Assembly: GCF_000209165.1 (NCBI RefSeq)
Contig: NC_009042.1
Span: forward strand, 1-64,000
DNA: 64,000 nucleotides
Direction of reading: 5' to 3'
DNA from: Scheffersomyces stipitis CBS 6054
Taxonomy: Eukaryota; Ascomycota; Pichiomycetes; Serinales; Debaryomycetaceae
Below, piece by piece: positions 8,839 to 17,993 of the stretch. Under the pieces are notes generated by a model, which searched no databases, was not told the origin of the DNA, and saw only the letters and a program-made list of their open reading frames with translations. Every line of letters starts with the position of its first letter. Within the stretch, counting starts at the first letter, position 1. A program made the translations under genes and the position numbers.

Positions 8839-10260
8839 GCCCGTGCCGCTATTATACATCCGTGCCGCAACTATCAACTCACACCCCTTTGGTCACGCTA
8901 TATCCTATTTGGGTCGCCTCACTTAACTTCCGTGCCTCAACCAATATGTCGCATCAGTGGTCACGTTATGTCCTGCCCGTGCAACAAAACTAATATCACA
9001 TATCTTCTGTCACGTTATGTCCTATTTTGGGAGTGTTACATATAGGACTATTGGCAATATCTGACGTAAGCATTTTACATCTGCAGCAATAGATAAAACA
9101 ACACCAGGTCACGTGAATGGCTGCTTTTGCCCGAATGTGAAGGAATCGATTCACATTGCTTCCTCACTTAAAACATTGGAATCCTTGTGTAAATTATGAT
9201 AAATACACCCTACGAGTGACGAAGTAGTGACGGATATCAATTGTTGAAATATCTTATATTCTCTTGGCCTTGTCCCTACTGTTCTGGTCAGGCTTTCTCC
9301 TACTGCAATACTTTGCTGATTTGGTACAACTGTTGATACAACTGCTTAGAAAAGCTGCCCATCTGGTCTTAAGTTGATAATAGAATCCTATTGTTGAACA
9401 TTATGTAATTCCATAAAAATCCAGGATATCCTACTTCAAATGAATCAATTGATGATCTTCATAATTATTTTCAAACTTTGGGGATCTCGCCTCTCTTTTA
9501 TACCTCTCAGTTCTCATTTTAGTAATACACGCACATCAAATGCGGATAAATTGTTTCACCTCTATATTGACTGTACATAATTCCCTATCAATCAATTCCA
9601 GTCATGTGATTCAATTCCTTCCATATCTACAACTCAACATAATACAACCCAATAGAATACAACCCAATATAATACAATATCACATTCACATTAATACTAC
9701 ATCATGATATCAACAATAGCTAACATAACTATCAACAGTAACTATCATTATATATCCACATTCTTACAATCTTAACTTTTGTATTGCTTTTGTATCTTTT
9801 CTCAATTCCTGAACAACAACTGCTTGTCTCTATAGAAAGAATGCGAAAAATACTATAAAAACACTAACTGCTGCAAAATAACTCTACCGGCTTTAAAAGT
9901 AGTACCATTCGATTGTCCTCATTCTATTAAGTAAGAATTCATCACTTTTGAATCTTACAAAATTATCCTCAGAGAATGTTCATTATATGACGCGACTGTT
10001 GGTTGGTCCTACTTACGGCGGTTATGGACGCATATTGTGTTTAAATGGATCCCATTGGACAGTCGATAAGCAGTGAAAACTTTTCACGATGGACTATCCC
10101 CTTGCGAGAGGCTGTATATATATAGCGACTAGAAACCTCTTGGTTCATGGATCGGAAATCGAAAAGAGTACTTAAGATTAGGCACCTCGCTCGCGTCAAC
10201 GTTACAATCTGCAAATAATTTATGTATTATCTACGATTAGGAGAATTTCCTAAATTTTTT
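8839..10260 (+). repeat. Truncated second copy of the element leader
   Basis: Diverged duplicate of 571 to about 1800, with the same order of shared blocks and some extra sequence (about 9970-10150). No counterpart of the giant ORF follows, so this copy lost, or never had, its coding part. The boundary near 10260 is approximate. No gene is seen inside it. Confidence 0.75.
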
Positions 10261-10685
10261 ACGTTTTTTTGCTGTTTCTAGTCCTCCAAATGAGCTAATC
10301 TATTTAAAGTTTCAATAGAGCTAGAGCTACTATATTCAAGTCTAAGCATACCCTGAATTGTATTTAGTATATTATCATTTTCCCTATCTCATTTTCGCAG
10401 CGGTTGAGACCATTAACTTTTAACTTTTAGCTTTAGTGGATCAAATATTTACAAGCCCATACGTATTAGATTCTTTGCATGGGTTCTTTTGATTGTACGG
10501 ATATTCCAGAAAGTCTTCGAGATGTGGATATAGATGCAATATGAGTGTTCTCGAGGTAATAACTGTGATAGTATATTCAGCTTGAAATAAAATAGCGGCG
10601 TATCATTTTCCACTCCTACTGTAGATATTTACTCATCTACAAAATAATCATCACCATTAATAGCATGCGCTTTGCACTTTTAATT
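10261..10685. other. Non-coding stretch with a diverged duplicate at 12.4 kb
   Basis: No supported gene. Parts of 10380-10670 resemble 12400-12650, including GATATTCCAGAAA (about 10499 and 12519) and flanking GAGACCATTAACTTTT/AAGACCATTTACTTTT-like sequence. This suggests an old local duplication downstream of the secreted-protein gene. Confidence 0.4.
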
Positions 10686-11630
10686 TCATATCACATAGAG
10701 ATGAAAGCTCACAACTTCATGAGAAAAATCGTCATACTTGCCCTTGCCACAGAATCCTTTTGGACATTCTAAAGATCTGATGAATACATCAGCCCCAGCT
10801 CTGCTTGGCTGCATTTCTTTTCTAGTTACTTTTATACAAAAATGCCATGTACCTGAGTTGCTGAAGCCATATGTCCAATACTCAGAGTTTGGGTAATCAT
10901 CCATTGAGTTATCAGCCCATCTCACTGCTTTCTCAAGCTTCTCGCGAGCGAGTGTTGTATCACACTTCTTACCACCGGTCCGGCATGTTAAGATGCTTGA
11001 TAAACCGGCAGCATTTAACCATGTACTCCCTATTTGGAAGATTCTGATGTCAGACATACAGTTTTTGCCGCCATCAACACCATACATTATCTCATGGATC
11101 TTCGTATTCAACATAGCTATGCACACACCTGATGCTACATTCCCTAACGCCTGGTACGCCTCACGTGCTCCAAATTTGACTAGTATTTTAAGATCACCAC
11201 GTATATGCTCATTTTCATCTTCTCTGGGCGCCGATCCGTAATGTACAGACTTACGTCTCAAATGTTCATTGCAGAAAAATCGTGTAAAATTATGATGGTA
11301 ATGACCTCCGTAAGTTCTTTTTGTAGTCCTTATCTCTGAATTAATCTGGTCAATAGTTTCAGTCTCATTATTATTGGTAACTTCATATAATATGACTGTT
11401 ATCCCATCATTGACATCGTCAATTTCAGCTATAGTGACCTGATCCCCTATTTCAAGGGTTAGCTTATCATCTGGAGTAGCATTTGACAATGCTGCTTGAG
11501 TATCTAGAGTAATCAATGTGCCAAATGTTTCTCTTAATTTTAGTTGGTCCAATCTGATTTCAGATGGTTGCCTAGCTGTTGTGACTGCAAATATTGCAAA
11601 TAGCGAGGAAAATAATGTGACAGGGTTCAT
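10686..11630 (-). CDS. Secreted Cys-rich protein with a Kex2-type site, unknown function
   Basis: Family not recognised. The 314-residue product starts with a signal peptide (about 1-19, cleavage near TTA/RQ). A propeptide-like acidic segment follows (20-103, potential N-glycosylation at NAT and NET). A dibasic KR at 104-105 would suit Kex2. All eight cysteines (120, 170, 191, 216, 223, 265, 289, 294) lie after that site. A signal, pro-region, Kex2 site and Cys-rich mature part are seen in yeast secreted preproteins, including some killer-type toxins, pheromone-like factors and wall proteins, so toxin identity is only one possibility. Its position next to the subtelomeric element fits an accessory gene. 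Expression would be leftward from the 11.6-12.7 kb region. Confidence 0.7.
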   Translation of the reverse strand: MNPVTLFSSLFAIFAVTTARQPSEIRLDQLKLRETFGTLITLDTQAALSNATPDDKLTLEIGDQVTIAEIDDVNDGITVILYEVTNNNETETIDQINSEIRTTKRTYGGHYHHNFTRFFCNEHLRRKSVHYGSAPREDENEHIRGDLKILVKFGAREAYQALGNVASGVCIAMLNTKIHEIMYGVDGGKNCMSDIRIFQIGSTWLNAAGLSSILTCRTGGKKCDTTLAREKLEKAVRWADNSMDDYPNSEYWTYGFSNSGTWHFCIKVTRKEMQPSRAGADVFIRSLECPKGFCGKGKYDDFSHEVVSFHLYVI

Positions 11631-12765
11631 CGTACTTCCAGAAGAAATTGAATAAGTATGCTTTTGAAAAATTGCGGCACCAATTCACTTACACTACCCT
11701 CACTAAAGATGCAATTAAATTTCGGTACTATCACTTGCCTGATGAAGATTAATGTCTTATAAGAAATGGAAACAAATAGGATTTCACCTCTCTTCATGCC
11801 ATACAAGGGTTATTAAGTTCCACTAAATTTGACGGAAACTATGGAAGTCAAACTTTGATTTGTACACGCTTATGAAGCGTCATTTATGCATCCGAATACT
11901 TTCCAATAGTCGACTGTCTGAACGGCATTGGATTTGACGGATTAGCTGAAAATGTTCCGGAAATTCAAGTCAACATTGAAGTAACCAAGGAAATTATCTT
12001 GTAATAGGCTACATATTCATCCACTTGAATGAAGAAGGACAAGATGATGCGCATCCTGGGTAGAGCCGGTACTGACTGATTGTTTCACTTGATAAAGTTG
12101 AACACCTGGCACAATATCAGCTTTAGTGAACTATTTGGTTTGTGAAAGTTAACTGTACAGCAATTTTTCTTTTGAAATACTAGTCCTGCGATACCTAATA
12201 TTAAATTGAACCCTTGTCTGACGTAGTCAATCATTTTTGCCACTACATCTTCTAAAAAGCATTATGATGTTTATCATAAAAGCTGAAACTAAATAAAAGC
12301 TGAAACTAAATAAATGTTGGATGGTTGACCATGGGTGTATTCTGAATCTGCAAATTGTTTTGCAATAGCCTAGTAGAGGTATTGTGGAATGAATAACATC
12401 ATTTGTCCTATTTCTTCATCTGTCAAGACCATTTACTTTTCATGTTTAGATCAATTTTTGCATTATATGTAGAAGAATTTTCGTCTTGGTCCCTATCATT
12501 GTACCGATATTCCAGAAATATTTTGATGTGTTGACAAGGCTTAACGAGTTCAAGTCTGGTATACTTCCTTGTGATATATTAAGTTGCAAATGAAGTAACG
12601 GAGATTTCCCACAGATATACGTAGATCACTAAAAAACAGCCAAGATTAACCTTCACTAGAATGATAGAAGAAATTGTTACAGCATTGATTAATAGAGTTA
12701 AATAAAAAAATAAATAGCGCAGATTCTAGAAAGATCTTTGCATCTAATTAAAATACTACACATTT
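11631..12765. other. Intergenic region without a supported gene
   Basis: It separates the secreted-protein gene start from the ABC transporter stop. It includes a perfect 17-bp tandem duplication (12278-12294 and 12295-12311, unit AAAAGCTGAAACTAAAT) and the 12400-12650 segment related to 10380-10670. No convincing relic of a second secreted-protein gene was seen. Confidence 0.5.
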
Positions 12766-15700
12766 CTATTTAGTTGACCTTTTGTTGAACTTTGGAACCC
12801 TAGCAAGCCAGTAGAAGCAAATTGTACCTACAACATTAATGCCAATAAACGAGATAAAAATCCCCATATCCCTAAATCTCGTATGATAATTAGCATTTAT
12901 CAGATCGAGGAATACGTTAGTGTTAGCCATTGTACAATAACGGCATTCGCCACCATCTCTAAGCAAGTAGCCACCAGAGACCTCCATGTAAGGTCCCATA
13001 AATTGTTCACACGTTAATCCCTGCGGAACAGGAATATCTAGAATCTCTCTAGAGGAGCATGTAACTTTTGTATCATACAACCCTGTAGATAAAATAACTG
13101 AAACCAAGTATGTGAATGGGTTCGCCCTGTACATGAATATCCAGAATCCCGGCAACTTTTGTTTGGTTACCAATACACCGCAGAACGCAAGGCACATGTT
13201 GAACAAGATGACAACTAAGTTGGTCGCATTGTCTGCCAACTGCAAGAAAGAAATACATAGCTGTCCTAATGTCGAAGTGTAAACGTAGAACATGACTATG
13301 GCAAACCACATGCATGCTCCACGTTCCTTAACAGTATTAGTTTCTTCAGCATTACGATAAAAACCAACAGGATAATACCAACAAACAAAGGCTAATGTGC
13401 CACATAAAATATTCCAAGGTATCTCTGAACTAATTTGGGCAGTAATGAAAGCAAACCAACTGAATGTTTTTGAAGGTCTCTCTCTGACTTCATATAGATC
13501 TCTCTGCGCAACATAATGAGGCAAATACTGTTGTACTAAAGTCATCAAATTGACCAAAAACATAAAAACTGAAAACATTTGATTTTGAAGGCCCTGACGA
13601 GATTTGTCTGCCTTGAAAAATGAAAACCCATTGAACAAAGCAGCAAGGATAGCCAATGACACCTTGTTATAAGTATAACTTGGTGTTCTCCAATACTGCT
13701 CGAGGACTCTTTTGGTAACTAATAAATACTGTTTCCACAACGGATTTGTAAATGTCTGGAACTTCTCTGGGTCATCATCAACTGGTAGTTCAACGAGCTC
13801 TTTTTCCATAGCATCTAATTCTCTTTGGACCTTCTTATACTCTTCAGAATTCTTCCACACCTTTGAATAATCTTCCTTCGAATGAGAACCTGGAGCCGCA
13901 CCAATTACCTCCAACATCCACTCAGCTGGATTAGCATCCGCAGGGCATTTATGAGCACCTTTCTTTTCAAAATAATCAATCAAAGTTTGAAAGAAATCTC
14001 CCAATTCACCAAAGTATACGGTTTGGCCTCCTTTCTGCAAGAAAAGAAGTCGATCAAATTCCTTCAATAGAATGGCCGAAGGTTGATGAATGGTGCATAT
14101 AATTGCCTGGCCATTGTCAGCTAATTTTCTAATCAATTTGCAAATGGACCAGGCCGTTTGTGAATCCAATCCAGATGTAGGCTCGTCTAAGAAAAGTAAC
14201 AACTTTGGCTTTGCTACTAATTCAACGCCAATTGAGAGCCTTTTTCTTTGCTCGACATTAAGACCTTCTCCAGACACGCCCACAACAGCTTCAGAATACA
14301 GTTCCATATCCAATAATTTAATCACGTAGTTTACATAGTCATCCTTCTCCTTTTTCGATACTGCATAAGGTTGCCTCAAATATGCAGATAGTTTTAGAGC
14401 TTCCTGGACGGTGGATGTCTGCAAATGTAAATCCTGTTGTTGAACATACCCAACTGATCTTTGGAAAGAAGCATCCAATTGTCTTCCGTTTACCATTCTA
14501 ACGCCGTCGGTGACAACACCAACAGTCAACCTATCCGAGAGGGCATTCAATAATGTAGTCTTTCCAGCACCTGTCGCTCCCATCAAGGCAGTAATCTCAC
14601 CTGGCTTGACCCAACCATCGATGTCATCCAAGATTACTCTATTTTCAGATTTGATTTTCACACTGTATGATAAATGTCTCCAATGGAAAATACCCCCAGT
14701 ATATGTTTGCTTTGGTTTACTTTCAAGACTTGAATTGCCAGTGAATTCTGGTGTAAATTTTTCCATTTTTCCCATTTCCATATCAACCTGTTTTTTAGGA
14801 AACATCTTCTGGAAGAGAAGAACTTCACCTTTCTGTCTCGATCCCCTATTAAACTCACACATGAGAATATAAACAAACATAAAGAAAATCAGGAAGCCAA
14901 CAACAATTACCCAATTTCTCCATCTATGCGAAGAGTAATACTTGAAAGATTCATTTATATACGCATCACCATTAACAAAGGTTTCACCAACGACAGATCC
15001 AACGACGCTGCAAATCCGGTTTGGTCCCTCATCAGGGTAGTCGCCTCCAGAAGGTACAAATTTTGAACATTCGAAATGTCTATCAGTAAATTCATTTGCA
15101 ACTAGAGCCTCAAATGCATATGCGATCGGATTAATATAATTTATCCATCTGCACCATTTATGCATATTTGGCGTCGGAATGATAAATCCTGCGAAGATTA
15201 CAAATGCAAGCAATAATATTTCTGCAGGTGTCATAGCCTGGGACATCGTCTTGGTCGCAGCACCAATTGTTCTAAATATGTGAGACATGGAAATGGTAGC
15301 AGTGAAGTTTACGAGCAAATAGAAAAAGAAATGACCAGCATCCCGCCTGAAGTTAATCATGAAATAGTAGACCAAATTAAATCCAATACAGGTAACGATC
15401 TTAGAAGGAAGTTCTGTTATTATTGAACCGATAGCGTCAGCCGAAGGATGGTACAATGCATATGTCTTATGCTTTTCAACAATGGGTCTAGCCTCATAAA
15501 GCGAAAATACTTCCAACACTGATGCACATGCATTGAACAAGACAGCGAAAAATAAAGCTGCACCTCTACTGTAGAAGGAGTCTGTCGTGGGCAGAAGATT
15601 GTAAAAGATGGAGCAAATGATAAATGCCATGTATATGTTGCCCAAAACCTGGAAAAGCATGAAAGATGGATCTCCCTTGTGTCTTAAAATATTTCTCTGG

Positions 15701-17157
15701 ATAACATACTTAACTTGCATCATGAATGACACAGTATACGATGATCCAGGATTAGTGTGCCTTGCTTGCTTCGCGACATGAGACTCATGAAACTCACTCT
15801 TGGAATCAGACTCATTATGCTCATTCAAGTAGCTATCAATTTGAGATAATAATTCTTGTCTTTGAGGTGACTTCTGCCAATAATTATAGAATTCTTTAGG
15901 CGTACGTGGAACTTGCGCCTCATAGCCTTTCCTTGGAATCCTCTCAGCAGGATTAGTTAAAGAAGTCAAGAAGTCAGCCGTAGTTTGCCTTTGGGGACAC
16001 TCATAACCCATGTCAATGAAATACTGTTTTGCCTTTTTGGCGCTACCGAAGAAGATTTGATAGCCTTCGTACATCAATATCACCTTATCAAATATGTCAT
16101 AACCATCCTGAGAGCATTGATAAATTGCAACTAGAGGAGTGGCCCTAGAGTATTGAGCTGAAACCCTTAAAGCCCTAACAAATTCCAATGCAGTTGCCGC
16201 ATCTAAACCTCTAGTAGAATTATCCCAACATTGAATCGATGCCTGATTCAAAGCAACTTCAGCTATTGACACTCGTTTTCTTTCACCTCCAGAAACACCT
16301 CTCACAAAATCATTGCCGACTTTTGTGTGCCTGGTATTAGTCAAACCATAGGTAGCCAATACAACTTCAGTCATATGCCTAGCATACACAGTTCTTGGGA
16401 TTCCTAAGGGCCTGTTTTGTGGGGTCCTCAACTTAGAAGCCAAGTATAGAGTATCCCAAACTGTCAAGTGTGGAAAGTGTTTTTCAGTTTCTGAACAATA
16501 AACAACATCACCACGATAGTGTGTCTTAATATCCGATGGGGTGAAACCGTCGTACAGAATTATACTTTCCTTATCAACATGGAAACCATATGTTTGTGCT
16601 GCAAGTGTTTTCAATAGTGTCGTACATCCGGCGCCTGGTCTACCAAGTACAACAGTCAATTCACCAGGTAGAAGAATTCCATCCATAGGCTTAAGAATAT
16701 CGTAAAATGACTCTCTACCGGATATTTTTCTTGCAAACCTGCTGATTACTTTATATATTCCGTTGCCAAATGTAGTCTGGTAATCAGAATCGACACCAAG
16801 TCCATATGCTCTAAGATCCTTATAGGCAACTCCTAAGGATGCTGGTTTATAATAATCTGGATCCGAAAGCACAACCTTTCTGAAATTTTGTACCCAGATC
16901 TTAGAGTCGAATTGATCAGAGTATGGATCAATCCTAGGATCAATGCAGTCAGACAAATCTTTAGTCATGGGGACTTGTCCCGGTATTTGGGAAGTATTTG
17001 AAACCAAGGTTGAACGAGTCGAATGCAGACCTTCATTATCACTCGATTCTCTACTTACATTTCTAGCAACTTCCCGGATTTCATTGTCTACATTTTGGTT
17101 GAATCTACCATCAGTTTCATTTCTGTCCGAGGGACCGTTCAAAGAAGTAGCAGACAT
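12766..17157 (-). CDS. CDR1: PDR/CDR-type multidrug ABC transporter
   Basis: Plasma-membrane ATP-driven exporter of the pleiotropic drug resistance family; CDR members export azoles, other xenobiotics and phospholipids. The 1463 residues match the usual full size and the (NBD-TMD)x2 order. NBD1 has the family's degenerate Walker A GRPGAGCTT (about 172-180), signature VSGGERKRVS and Walker B ending CWDNSTRGLD. TMD1 follows, with NIYMAFIICSIFYN and HKTYALYHPSADA regions. NBD2 has a canonical Walker A GATGAGKTT (about 857), a degenerate signature LNVEQRKRLS and Walker B LLLFLDEPTSGLD. TMD2 includes YVAQRDLYEVRERPSKTFSW. These asymmetric NBDs are a PDR hallmark. The exact CDR paralogue cannot be fixed by eye. 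A DRE-like site lies 120 bp upstream. Confidence 0.95.
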   Translation of the reverse strand: MSATSLNGPSDRNETDGRFNQNVDNEIREVARNVSRESSDNEGLHSTRSTLVSNTSQIPGQVPMTKDLSDCIDPRIDPYSDQFDSKIWVQNFRKVVLSDPDYYKPASLGVAYKDLRAYGLGVDSDYQTTFGNGIYKVISRFARKISGRESFYDILKPMDGILLPGELTVVLGRPGAGCTTLLKTLAAQTYGFHVDKESIILYDGFTPSDIKTHYRGDVVYCSETEKHFPHLTVWDTLYLASKLRTPQNRPLGIPRTVYARHMTEVVLATYGLTNTRHTKVGNDFVRGVSGGERKRVSIAEVALNQASIQCWDNSTRGLDAATALEFVRALRVSAQYSRATPLVAIYQCSQDGYDIFDKVILMYEGYQIFFGSAKKAKQYFIDMGYECPQRQTTADFLTSLTNPAERIPRKGYEAQVPRTPKEFYNYWQKSPQRQELLSQIDSYLNEHNESDSKSEFHESHVAKQARHTNPGSSYTVSFMMQVKYVIQRNILRHKGDPSFMLFQVLGNIYMAFIICSIFYNLLPTTDSFYSRGAALFFAVLFNACASVLEVFSLYEARPIVEKHKTYALYHPSADAIGSIITELPSKIVTCIGFNLVYYFMINFRRDAGHFFFYLLVNFTATISMSHIFRTIGAATKTMSQAMTPAEILLLAFVIFAGFIIPTPNMHKWCRWINYINPIAYAFEALVANEFTDRHFECSKFVPSGGDYPDEGPNRICSVVGSVVGETFVNGDAYINESFKYYSSHRWRNWVIVVGFLIFFMFVYILMCEFNRGSRQKGEVLLFQKMFPKKQVDMEMGKMEKFTPEFTGNSSLESKPKQTYTGGIFHWRHLSYSVKIKSENRVILDDIDGWVKPGEITALMGATGAGKTTLLNALSDRLTVGVVTDGVRMVNGRQLDASFQRSVGYVQQQDLHLQTSTVQEALKLSAYLRQPYAVSKKEKDDYVNYVIKLLDMELYSEAVVGVSGEGLNVEQRKRLSIGVELVAKPKLLLFLDEPTSGLDSQTAWSICKLIRKLADNGQAIICTIHQPSAILLKEFDRLLFLQKGGQTVYFGELGDFFQTLIDYFEKKGAHKCPADANPAEWMLEVIGAAPGSHSKEDYSKVWKNSEEYKKVQRELDAMEKELVELPVDDDPEKFQTFTNPLWKQYLLVTKRVLEQYWRTPSYTYNKVSLAILAALFNGFSFFKADKSRQGLQNQMFSVFMFLVNLMTLVQQYLPHYVAQRDLYEVRERPSKTFSWFAFITAQISSEIPWNILCGTLAFVCWYYPVGFYRNAEETNTVKERGACMWFAIVMFYVYTSTLGQLCISFLQLADNATNLVVILFNMCLAFCGVLVTKQKLPGFWIFMYRANPFTYLVSVILSTGLYDTKVTCSSREILDIPVPQGLTCEQFMGPYMEVSGGYLLRDGGECRYCTMANTNVFLDLINANYHTRFRDMGIFISFIGINVVGTICFYWLARVPKFNKRSTK

Positions 17158-17993
17158 TATTAACTAGACGAAAGTAACAATTAGATTTCAATGTTTGAAT
17201 ATCGTAGAATGGTTGTACATCCGAGCACCATATATTTCTACGAAGAGATGAAGCTACTAATATACTTGACCGGCAGCGGGTATCGGATCATCTCAATTAC
17301 AAGCCAACTATTATCCATTCCATCTCCCCAGGTCGGAGAAATGATTTCTTAAATCCAGAATAATAGAGATACCTAACGCTTCATTATGATAAACAGATGA
17401 AAGTGGATGGCGTGATGTATGTTTATATATGTGACATAATGGCCCGCAGTTCACATTCCATGGCAGAGAGAATCAGGCGATAGTTAGGACGATTGTTTAA
17501 GAACCAACGATTTTTCTTGTTCCCTCGCAATTGCAATATACAGGGTAATTGAATTTAGATTTGCCTTTTCTAATTGCGCTTTACAAATCCTGGTTAATAG
17601 GAGTCTAAAGTGGAGGAGCAATATCTTGCTGCACAGCCAGTTTGCTTTGTCAAATGACATAATGCACCTTTGGTGGATTAACCTTAATCTTCTCTTGTAC
17701 CTACAAAATCCATGTCTCACCTCCAATTCGAAGACAAGCTTTAGTGTTACAAGCTCTTATATCTTGAAGACATGCAGGTACGGTATTCTCATCAGTTCAA
17801 GGTTTCTTCCAACTTGGTTTCAAAACTTACAATGTGAATTAATATTTAAGAAAATAAAAATCTTTAACTAGGAGAAGGATGAATAATTATATCTTGCAAA
17901 AATTCCAGTTCAATAGCATTGCGCTAATTTAAAAATGAAGTTGAAGCAAAATAGAGACGGTGCTCTCTTTTCAACTCAATCATATCTATATGA
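17158..17993. other. Promoter region of the ABC transporter and tail of the wall-protein gene
   Basis: About 840 bp without a supported gene. The part nearest 17158 is the promoter of the leftward transporter; the right end is the 3' flank of the wall-protein gene. ORFs of about 80 codons on both strands lack family features. Confidence 0.6.
17277..17288 (+). promoter_or_regulatory. Drug-response-element-like site (Tac1-type)
   Basis: CGGGTATCGGAT differs at one base from the CGGATATCGGAT core of the C. albicans CDR2 DRE recognised by the zinc-cluster factor Tac1. It lies about 120 bp upstream of the transporter ATG, inverted relative to the gene. The following T-run of the C. albicans element is absent. 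Regulation is inferred. Confidence 0.5.
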
